A model generated the notes under the pieces. It saw only the letters and a list, made by a program, of their open reading frames with translations, was not told where the DNA came from and searched no databases. Both the position numbers and the translations under genes were made by a program. Below are positions 41,345 through 50,392 of a DNA stretch of 52,389 nucleotides, in pieces. How positions within the stretch are numbered: position 1 is the first letter of the stretch; each line of letters opens with the position of its first letter. The DNA comes from Vitrella brassicaformis (Eukaryota > Sar > Vitrellaceae), in contig CDMY01000430.1 of NCBI GenBank assembly GCA_001179505.1, positions 2,782 through 55,170 of the forward strand, read 5' to 3'.

Positions 41345-43490
41345 CAAGCGCATATCCACAAACAATCTGTCACAAAGGACGACACCACACGAGACGTGTG
41401 CAATGTGACATGATTGAGGGATTTACCTGCATCGGATGGGAGACGTGGATGGCTTGGCTGCGTAGTTGTCAGTGAGCCCCGAAGGGCCACGCGCACTCAA
41501 CCCAGAGCCCATCCCCATGATGCTGCTAGCCATGGTCAATGCAGTGGCTCATGAATCCAGCATCCGCATGGATGGCGCTGTATTTGCAATGACAGATGCA
41601 GCAGCCGCCCCACAAGCTGTTCCGCTGCCTCTCAGACAGTCGGTCAGACGATAGACGAGGCAATGTCGAGTGACTCTATGCTGACGTCGATGCGATGGAC
41701 GCACTGGCGAGACGTTGTCTGCCGATGGACGTTGTCTGCACATAGAGAGAGCGGAGCTGCGGCTGATGCGCGGCCGCACGGCCGGCCAGCTGTCGGTGAG
41801 GGGGCTGACTTGACGGATGAGTAAGTGGAGCACATGACCGAGAGTGTTCCTCGAAGTGGGGAAGAGCGGCTCGTCGGGACGATCCGTTGTTGGCACACTC
41901 GCTGAGCACTTGGATCGAAGAGGGGAAGTGATTGCTCCTGTAGACGATCCAATTGCCATCGAGTATGCGGCAATAGATGGCGTCGAGCTCGGCTTCAAGC
42001 CGGTTTTCGTGCCGGATAAAAAGGCTCTTTCTGCCCCATAAGATGGCCGATCGGGCGATGAACAACATGTTGTCGAGCCTCCGTGCTGACACTTAAGATG
42101 TACACGTGCTCGCAAGGTCGTTGTCATCAGCTGAGATGCCCGAGGCTGATGTGCTGTCATACGTGACGTGTGGCTGGCATAACGCCGAGACGGCTGAGTG
42201 GATGGATAATGCGGGTTGTCTTGATCGCGGCAAAAGCAAGTCGCCCTCAATTGATGCGCATCATCCACCTTCAGGCTGCAGGCACCCAACGCACGAACAG
42301 CACATAGCAGAATGGCTGACGGATAGCAAGGTTCTACTCGCGCCTGGTCGATGTGACGAAGCGAGAGAGGCTGTGGCGTTGCTGTGTGGGGGATATGGGG
42401 AGCGTGACGAAGAGAGAGAGTCGGACGGCAAGAGGGGCAAGAGGGCTGGCACGGAGATGTGCTGCTTTGCCTGCTTGGCCGCAGAAGAGACTCCCTGCCT
42501 CTGACACCACCCACACCTACACTCAGCAGACACAGCAGGAAGCCAATAGCAATTCGGTGGCCTGACTAGCGTCATGCCGGTGCCGATTTTGTGCATCCAT
42601 CAAAAGCTATCCAGAAGCCAGAAATAGCCCCGATGCAGAAGAGTGGTCTGAAGTGACAGACGCACAACATCGGACAATGCACAACTTGGGTGTGTGCGAG
42701 GGTTCCTTACGTGAGCTGGATGCTGAACGAGCGACTCGTGTGAGAAATGAGTCCTCGAGAAGAAACCAAGGCGACTTGTCGCCAAGGGTTTTATTGAGCA
42801 GCTCCTGCAAACAGATGACGACAAGCACAGTCGTGCGCTGGTTCTCTCTGAGTGCTCACGGCATACCTCTTGTTCTCCTTCTCTGATCGTCAGGCTGTAG
42901 GGAAGCGAACCAACGGCTTCCAGCAGCTCTTGACTGCAGACAAGCAGAAGAAGACACCCATGTGTGACGTTGTCGATTCCTCGGCATATCAAAGTTGGCT
43001 GTGAGGCAGCTGACTTGAAGAGGGGCGGTGGTCTCGCGATGTCTGACGGGCTCAGAGAGGCAACGAATCTGAGGCCTACAGGCAACAGAAAGACAGGAAG
43101 CGTCCTCTGTCAGCAAGAGCCACAAGAAGCGGAAGCTGGACTAGGGAAGGAAGAGACCCACAAGTCTTCGTGTGTGCTCACCTGAGTTAGTTGGGTGAAG
43201 CAACGCGCACTCTCCCTTCCGAAAGGTGCTGTGATTTGGTGGGTTGGCACAGCAGCCGTCCTTCTTTCGCGCACACGGCCTTGACTCTTGAGCACGAAGA
43301 GGCCGACGCTGTGCATGATCCCCGCTGCGCACCAGCAGAGATGTGCAACTCGGAATGTGTAGCAGTGCTGTCTGCAGACAGCAGAATCTCAACTGCAGAC
43401 AGCAGGGCCCGGTGGGTCAACGCTTCTGGAAAGCTGGAGATCTGCAGTGAGTGTTCGTGCTCTCTCTTACGTGATAGTGAGAGGGGTGGG
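41345..43490 (+). pseudogene. decayed pol region of the copia-type element
   Basis: Expected to hold reverse transcriptase and RNase H. The only suggestive piece is EKKPRRLVAKGFIEQLLQ at about 42755-42810, resembling the (K)ARLVAKGFxQ start of copia RT. Many stops in all frames; no YVDD catalytic motif was found. Confidence 0.45.
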
Positions 43491-43507
43491 CTGCGTGCGA
43501 AGAGGGG

Positions 43508-43720
43508 TGTTGAGGAAATGATGCGCCCGCAGCTCGCAAGAGCTAAGAGGAAGGCGTACCCTAGCCCAGATGAATTAAAAGTGCTCGTACACGCGAGGGT
43601 TTGGAGCTAAGGGTCCCTAGACACCTCACACACACCTGGCGTCTTCGGACGTGTTTGTGCTGTTTGTCAAGCCTGGCTCTTAACTCTTGACCCGCTGAAG
43701 CTACTCACGTTTCTTCAACA
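43508..43720 (+). repeat. right LTR (213 bp)
   Basis: Counterpart of 38572-38788, preceded by the polypurine tract at about 43497-43507. Confidence 0.93.
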
Positions 43721-43788
43721 TGTTGAGAAACCAATCAGGCTATAGCCGAGGTTATCCATCTGCGGGCCGACACATCGTTTCCTCAACA
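43721..43788. repeat. 68-bp mini-element abutting the LTR
   Basis: Starts TGTTGAGAAACC and ends CGTTTCCTCAACA, so its ends are inverted repeats of each other and match the LTR ends. It may be an internally deleted LTR or a very small related element, and it begins on the base after the right LTR. Confidence 0.55.
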
Positions 43789-43883
43789 CGGTGTCTGTTT
43801 TGAATCACCTTGGCGACGCGTGTTGGCGGGTCTTGACTCTTCGTAATGCTCTCGAAGCGACGCTAAGAGAGGCCGACGCGCCA

Positions 43884-43959
43884 GCAGCGCCCGAAACGAG
43901 CGACGCCAACTGCAACTTTCGGCAGCGCCCGAAACGAGCGACGCCAACTGCAACTTTCG
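43884..43959 (+). repeat. 38-bp exact tandem duplication
   Basis: gcagcgcccgaaacgagcga... occurs twice head to tail (43884-43921, 43922-43959) with no difference. Confidence 0.9.
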
Positions 43960-44600
43960 GCTCTGGAGCTCCTGTTTGTGCGCGCAATTTTGCGCGCGGG
44001 CATCTCGCTAGTCCTTCCAAAAGCGGTGTGGCAATGATTTGAACAGCTTCCCGGGGACCTTGATCGCGAGCTCAAACCGTAAAACAGAAGAATAGACAAG
44101 AACGGCGTTCAAAACACACACGCACCTCGAAACCACGAGGAGAAGAGGAAAAGAGAGCAGGAAGGTGGTCCCCAAGGCCGTGAGGTATGCATGCGAGGAG
44201 GAAACACACCTCGAGGGGAGGAAAGGCAGGGCCCTCCGCTATATCACGCATTCACGAATGCACTGGCAGCGAGGGCACCACTGCTCTCGCCAGCATGGCT
44301 ATGATCACGTTGCCATGTCTGTTGTCCTGTCTGTCTGTCCTCTGCAGGCCATTTGATAAGTTTCTGCGGGCCATGGAGGCCCTGAGGTGAGGATACTGAC
44401 AATGGGATGTCCACATGCATACAGGGAATGCCGCCTGTGTTGTACGTACGCTGTCAGGCGCATGTGGACTTGGCTGTCAGGGGAGCGGTACGGCACGGTA
44501 TGACAACGCACCACCACAAGCCAGCTATCTGTCCACGCATGCCATCCATCGCAAGTTGTGTGTATGGTCGTGCTGCGGGCTGTGTGTGTGTGTGCAGGGC
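43960..44600. other. upstream region of the MORN-TGS1 gene
   Basis: No confirmed gene. An exon-like piece PFDKFLRAMEALR at about 44350-44388 sits between ...gtcctctgcag and GTGAGG, but it does not join in phase to the exon at 44610, so it may be 5' untranslated or belong to an alternative transcript. Confidence 0.4.
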
Positions 44601-44609
44601 GTCTCCATA

Positions 44610-47600
44610 ATGGACGAGATCGTCTGGGCGCTGGTGCCGCCCCAGCCACCCGCGGCGTCCGTGGAAGCCGCCCTGGTGCTGCCGGACGGCAACGTCGTAC
44701 CGCATCGCAGCCGCGCCACACTCAAGGAGGAGGGTGCCAAGCACCTCAGCCAGAGCATCAGCAAGGTGAGCGGCGGAATGAACGATACGACTGACACGTC
44801 CATGTACGTGTTCGTGCATGTGTGTGTGGTCACTCAGTTGCATGATAAGTTATTGAGGGATGGGATGACGGATCTCGCCAAGTACGCCAAGTTTCACACC
44901 AAAGTGGTCAGCTGGCCCCCTCCTCCCAGACACACACACACACACGTCTGCACCGACACACACATAGCATACACATCCATCTCTCTCTGTGTGTTCCTGG
45001 CGTGGCACGTGGGTATGTGCAGATCCAGCGTGCGAGGGAGGAGGAGGCCATGGCGCAGCGCATTCGCAACATGGAAGCGGCCAAGCGGTACACATTCACA
45101 GCCCAAATGAGCCTTCCACTTTAGCCACCTGACTGACCTGCACAAACGGATCCGTGTGAATGTGTGTTGATGTATGCAGTGAGTTGAAGGAGAGTCTGAC
45201 CCGGGAGGTGACGGCGCTGCAGAAGGGGCCCGAGAGGCAGGACGGCGACGGCACGGCGCTCTTTGCGAGCGGCAACCGCTACGAGGGCCAGTGGGGAGTA
45301 CGGCCGCATCAACGGGGAGGGCAAGCTGACCTACCAGAATGGCGCCAAGTGCGAGGGCGAGTGGGTCGACGGCAAGCTGGTGGACGGCCGGGGGACCTAC
45401 CGCTACGCCGAGGGTGGCGTGTACCACGGCGAGTGGCGCGACGACAAGCGCCACGGCGAGGGCGCGGTGACGCCCGTGAGCGCCAAGGACAACGTGGTGG
45501 AGTACGAGGGCGACGGGGTCAACGGCAAGATGCACGGCAAGGGCAACGAGGTGCCCGTCACCGCCACACCGAAGGCCGAGGTGCGTACGCCACCCCCCCA
45601 CTCACCCCCAACACACACACACGTCTGCACCGGCACATCCATGACATTAATCCATCTCTCCGTGTGCCTATCGTGGCATGGCGTGTGGGTATGTGCAGAG
45701 TCAGCAAGGGAGGGAGGCAGAGGCCATGGTTACCTACATACAGCGCATCGAGGCGGCCAAAAGGTACGCATTCACAAGCTACATGAGCCTTCCACTTTAG
45801 CCACCTGACCTGCACAAACGGGTCCGTGTGAATGTGTGTTGATGTATGCAGCGAGTTGGAGGAGAGCCTGGCCCGGGAGGCCATGGTGCTGCAGCAGGAG
45901 GACCAGACGGCCGCATCGGCCACCAACTCGACCGCCACCCAGCCCCTTCCCACGCCCATCACCACCACATGGCCCGACCCCGCCACGACCTCCGCCATGT
46001 GGCTGGCCACGCGCCAGGATCTGGAGGCCATCGAGGCCGCCCACCGAGTGGCTGTCAAGGGCTCCGTGTTCGTCATGGTGAAGCTGATAGACGGGCCGGC
46101 TGGGATGGGCAAGGACGCGAGGCAGCAGTGGCTGGCGACCAGGCCTATCAAATTGAATGACGAGATGACGTAAGCGAGCGACACGACTCACATGGGACGG
46201 AGGGAGGGAGGGAGGGAGGGAGGGAGGCGAAGAAGAGGGTCCATGGAAGCGCATGTTGTGCGGTGTGTTGTTGTGTGTGTGTCAACCAGGTATAGCGTCA
46301 GTCCAGAGGCCATCGCCCTCCACCAGGCGGCCAGCTGCAGCCAGCTCTATCCGAAGGGCACAGTGGTCGACATGTTTGCTGGGGCAGGTACACATCGCAC
46401 GCACACGGACGGCACACACGTACATCCACTGCACGTGATTGAATGAATGCCCGTGTGTGGTGTATGTGTGTGTGTGTGTGTGTGTGCGCGCAGGGGGGGA
46501 TACCATTGCCATGCTGCGAGAGGGCATGAGCGTGTATAGTATTGATAAGGAAGCCGAGCACGTGGAGATCCTCGAATACAACACACAACTATACGGTAAC
46601 AATATACAACGAAGGAAGAGACAGACCCCATTCATCCGACCACCACTCTGTCTGTCTGTGTGCGCGCAGGTGTGCAGCCCGTCATTGCCCTGCCCGAGGA
46701 CTATGAGTCCGTAGTAGACCGGTGGGACAACTACGACTTCAAGGCCGACCTGGTCAGTCAGTCGACACACGACATACTCACCAGCCCACCCACCTGCGCA
46801 GACGCCAACACGTCCGTCCATCATGCGGATGTGTTTGTGCTGTGCAGGCCATTATCGACCCCCCCTGGGGCGGCCGCCAGTACCTCAATCAGAAGACGTA
46901 CGACCTCGCCCACATGGCCGACGGCAGCCTGGTATGCATTGCAATGCGTCCATCTACTCACGATGGACACCACACACAGAGAGAAGACACTAGGGATGGA
47001 TGGATGGATGGTTTGCCCCACCTCGCCTTGCTTTGATTCGTTTGATCGATGCAGTCGATGTTTGACGTGGTGCGGGTGGCGGCCACCGTGACGACGAGCT
47101 TTGTCACCAAGATACCGAAAAATACGTCGATACTGTCCTGCGTAAGCATCCAACCACCCCACCCCACTGCATTCACCCCATCCACCCATAGCTGGCTGCA
47201 TGATCGTGTTTGTGTATGTGTGTGTGCGTGTGTCCCCTTCCCCTCCAGGCTCAGTTGGGGCTGTGGGTCGAGCAGCTCCGCGTGCGTGCCGAGGGTTCCG
47301 ACCGGCCCCCCACTTCGTTCACGCCGCCCATCGTGGAGGTCTTCGTGACACGGGAGAAGGGGAGGGGCCGGTCGGGCAATGAGGTGATCACTAAGCCCAA
47401 GTACGCCGCCGTCTATCTCGGAGACATCGCCAGGGGGTCAGTCAGCCACTCACTCACTCACTGATGGAAGCCACACGTGTGTCATCCCATCCACCAATTA
47501 TGCGTTGATTGCATGTGGTCTCTTTCTGCCTGCGTGTGTGCAGCAAGTTAAAGGAGCTCAAGCGCGCCGGCCAGGGCCCCCCACCCAAGGTCGCCGTCAC

Positions 47601-47715
47601 CACCCCAACCACACTGGAGGACCACGTCATGGGGCCCATGTGGCGGCAGTCCAGCCTGCTGCACCAGGTGGACGTTTCGGTTGTGCCACATAAGAAATGC
47701 TGGCACGGCTTGTAG
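44610..47715 (+). CDS. MORN-repeat / TGS1-like cap guanine-N2 methyltransferase fusion
   Basis: Thirteen exons with consistent GT-AG sites: 44610-44765, 44838-44903, 45023-45087, 45180-45580, 45699-45763, 45852-46169, 46290-46387, 46494-46595, 46670-46752, 46848-46931, 47055-47141, 47249-47436, 47544-47715; about 627 residues once one surplus G is discounted. Exon 4 carries MORN repeats (NRYEGQW, INGEGKLTYQNG, CEGEWVDGKLVDGRGTYRY, VYHGEWRDDKRHGEG). Exons 6-12 carry the methyltransferase: RYSVSPEAIAL, VVDMFAGAGGDTIAM (S-adenosylmethionine loop), VYSIDKEAEH, NTQLYGVQPVIAL and the catalytic IIDPPWGGRQYL. Known: TGS1 makes the trimethylguanosine cap of snRNA/snoRNA. MORN repeats usually sit at membranes or cortex, so the pairing is unexpected. 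A G-run at 45293-45296 has one base too many for the frame. The upstream start is uncertain. Confidence 0.85.
44930..45230 (+). repeat. intragenic duplicated block, first copy
   Basis: Intron-exon-intron-exon block repeated at 45590-45900: shared ACAC tract, cacgtctgcaccg, gggtatgtgcag, exon ...GCCATGG..ATTCGCAACATGG.., and the intron ccacttt-agccacctgac...gatgtatgcag. It yields the paired exon peptides QRIRNMEAAKR / QRIEAAKR and ELKESLTREVTALQ / ELEESLAREAMVLQ. Confidence 0.85.
45590..45900 (+). repeat. intragenic duplicated block, second copy
   Basis: Diverged copy of 44930-45230. Because both copies lie in the same reading order and flank the MORN exon, they tie the MORN and methyltransferase parts into one gene. 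Confidence 0.85.
46198..46228 (+). repeat. (GGAG)n tract in an intron
   Basis: About seven GGAG/GGGA units between exons 6 and 7 of the MORN-TGS1 gene. Similar intronic (TG)n lies at about 46463-46486. Confidence 0.9.
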
Positions 47716-47841
47716 CCGCGCGCCCGCCCGGCAGCACAGCAGACACGTAAGACAGATAGATGCCTGGTGGGGCATGGCAGATGGACGGGTGGTTTGGATG
47801 GTTGCTCGCCTTGGCCGACTTGCTGGGAACGGGGATCTCTC

Positions 47842-47876
<35 letters not shown>

Positions 47877-48307
47877 TCTGTTTCTCTCTCCCTCTCTGCG
47901 TTGCGTGCATCCCCTCTCGCCCTCCCGCCCTCCCTCCCTCCCCACCCACACCACCAGCCGGCATAAGTATTTTTGGTGCCCGCGTAATGTGCGGCCTCCC
48001 TGGTGGTGCGGAGGAGTGGTTGGATGAGAGGGATTGCCGCTATGGTCTGCTGGCTGGTCGATGGAGTGTACAGCTGGGTCGTGTGCGTGTGTTGGTGGTG
48101 ACTGACTTGCTCTCTTTTTCTGTCGCTCACGTAAGGACTATTTGTTCCCTCACACACACTGCAAAGGCGCCTACCGCCAACAGAGTCGACTCTGCCCTAG
48201 TGCTCCAGCCACCACACGACCACAGACAAGACAAGAAAACGAAAGGTCCTCACCATACATGTACCGTCGCAAACCGATCGGCCTCGCAAGCCGGCAGTTG
48301 TGAAGAG
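47716..48307. other. intergenic region with (CTGT)n tract
   Basis: About eight CTGT units at 47841-47875, then pyrimidine-rich DNA (ccctcccgccctccctccct) to 47950. No coding signal. Holds the 3' flank of the methyltransferase gene and the promoter of the KOW gene. Confidence 0.6.
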
Positions 48308-49966
48308 ATGTCAGCTCAGCTCAAAAGATCTCCCCTGGCAGCGTTGGGGATCTTCGTCTGCTTCGTCAGCAATGCTCCTCCCGCCCTCTCGGCCGCCATG
48401 CAGCGCCTCTTCCGAACGGCCTCTTCGTCGATGGACGTCAGGGCATGGCGTGGCGCCTTTGTGGACGCACTCAGGCATCCTCCAGCGACGCTGAAGCGAA
48501 GGCGAAGACACCGGGATCGCCCTGCGGCCTTCCTCAGAGGTGATCTCGTACAACACACTGTCTGCTTTCCTGAATCAATGCATCTACAGGCTGCTGTTTC
48601 CGTCGTGCAGGTAGCGCCATGTCATCTGTGGCGTCGGTCGGCGTGGCAGATGCCGGTGCTGATGCTCATGTGAGCATGTTGGGGCTCGACAGTGACAGTG
48701 ACAGTGACCATGATCATGAGGATCTGAGTGTGGGCGACAGGGTGGAGATCTTGGCGGGCAAGTACCAGGGCACTCACGGAGTCGTCCTGGACGTTGCCGA
48801 CGGCAAGGTGAGTGAGAGTGCATGGATCAATGGGTGGATGGATGGATGGATGGATGGAAGCATCAAGCATCAGGTGACTGTCTGATGGATGCTTGGTGCT
48901 TTTATCTCAGGTCCAGGTGCGTCGCGATTGTCGGATAAAGGAGGATGGCAGTGTGCCGCCAGAGCTGCAGTCAGGCCACGAACGCACATACAGGTACCTT
49001 GCGAAGGGTAGCAGCGACCCCATTCACCCATCCGTCCATCCATCAATTTGTGTCTGCACCGGTGTGGTGGTCAGGTACCCTGCGCACCAGGTCCGGCTGG
49101 CCACATCACAACCGCCTCAAGCATTATCCCCCGCAGCGGCGCCAATCCCACCTCCCCCGTCACTATCAGCCGCTGGTGAAGCCAGCTCCCTGCTGCTGGA
49201 CGCCGTACCGTCGTCTGCCTCCCTCCCCTCCCAGCCATCCTTGTCCGATGACGACCCCTACGCCCACCTGCACGATCTCTTCGACGTGAACCTGGGTCGG
49301 TCCATCACAGCTCCCACCACCACGCCCAAGCCACTGCCTCCAGAGGCTGTGGCCGAGGGGCTGAGCAGGAAACAGGTACCGATGCACTCACTCAGAGAGC
49401 GACAGACACTGAAAAAAATTAAGGATGGATGGACCTTGTGTGCGTGCTGCTGGATTGGGTGAGTGGACGCAGTGGCGTCAGGAGAGGAACAAGCGTCGGA
49501 AGAAGGAGCAGCTGGATGAGCGCAGGAGGAGCCACCCCGACTTCTCTCCCCCCCTCCCACTCCCCCTCCCCCACGATGAGGCCTCCCTCGGAGCCAGCAC
49601 CCCGCCCCCATTACGCGAGCCGCCTCCGGTTGCCAAGGCGGCGGTGCGCGAGCAGTACTCGTCGCCATACGCTGAGACCGTGGGCGACCTCAACAACGAG
49701 CTTGACGACCTGCAAAGAAAGTACGTGACGTGTGTGAGGGATGCATCCAGGGCAAGGGCTAGATGTTTATGTCTGTTGTGTCTGTCAGTATCGGTCGGCT
49801 GCTCAAGACACTGCGTCGGACAGAGCCTGACCCCTTCCTGTTCGAGTCGAAGCGCGAGGCGCTGATGAAGACATACCGGAAGGAGCGCAACAAGATCCTC
49901 GCCGCATACTTTGACCTCTCCAATGTCATGTTCGCACCCGGAGAAGAGCCGTGGGGGGATGAATGA
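48308..49966 (+). CDS. KOW-domain protein with probable plastid leader
   Basis: Six exons in consistent phase: 48308-48539, 48611-48807, 48911-48993, 49075-49375, 49473-49720, 49789-49966; 412 residues. The N-terminus has a hydrophobic signal-like segment (LAALGIFVCFVSNAPPALSA) followed by a basic Ser/Thr-bearing stretch (MQRLFRTASSSMDVRAWRG, LKRRRRHRDR), the two-part form used to reach plastids bounded by more than two membranes. Residues ~110-145 match a KOW motif (LSVGDRVEILAGKYQGTHGV), a fold that binds RNA or protein in ribosomal L24 and NusG/Spt5. The rest is Pro/Ser-rich linker, a basic helix (RQERNKRRKKEQLDERRR) and a helical C-terminus (LNNELDDLQRN, FESKREALMKTYRKERNKIL). I do not recognise the full-length family. 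Inferred role: plastid translation or transcription. Plastid destination is a prediction from leader shape only. Confidence 0.7.
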
Positions 49967-50392
49967 TTGAATGATGGCATTGCAATGCTTCGATAACACG
50001 TGTGTGACAAGTGGCGAATGAGGGCCGGGCGGTCTTTCTCGTGCTGTGTTATGTTGGGTCTGTACTGCACGCGCATCTGTCTGTCTGGCAAGAGTCGGGC
50101 CTTTCGCGTCACGGAAGGCTGAAGGACCCTTGCCTCGGGATATTTGTGCGTGTAGATCACACCACAACATACCACACGTGGGCCATTTAGGAGGAGGCGG
50201 CAGCTCTCATTGCAATGCATATCAGGACGAATAGGCTCAGCATGGGTTGACGGGTGTGAATACATGGACACATCCGACGTGCAATGAATCATTTTGAGGG
50301 TCTCCTCATCCCTGCAAGCGTAGCTCGCAGACGAGGAGAAAAAGGCGGGGAAGAGGCCGGGGGAGGGAAAGATCTGTGGTCATCTGTTCACA

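Larger units (their letters stand above)
38572..43720 (+). mobile_element. Ty1/copia-type LTR retrotransposon, 5.15 kb
   Basis: Bounded by LTRs 38572-38788 and 43508-43720, both starting TGTTGAGGAAATGA and ending CGTTTCTTCAACA (TG...CA with inverted 11-bp ends). Just inside the left LTR, AGGTTATAGAGCCC resembles the initiator-tRNA primer-binding site common in copia elements. Just before the right LTR is a polypurine tract, GCGAAGAGGGG. An intact Gag frame lies at 38858-39907, then a decayed pol. Integrase scraps make the copia assignment. No matching 5-bp target duplication was seen (left flank ctcat, right flank tgttg). Confidence 0.9.

Noticed and set aside
45160-45786. 208-codon frame running past the MORN exon
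   Set aside because: After 45300 it leaves the MORN frame and becomes Arg/Gly-rich nonsense; the true frame is one base shifted.
47681-48307. Upstream extension of the KOW protein frame to 47681
   Set aside because: It covers microsatellite DNA; the Met at 48308 opens a signal-like segment and is the sensible start.
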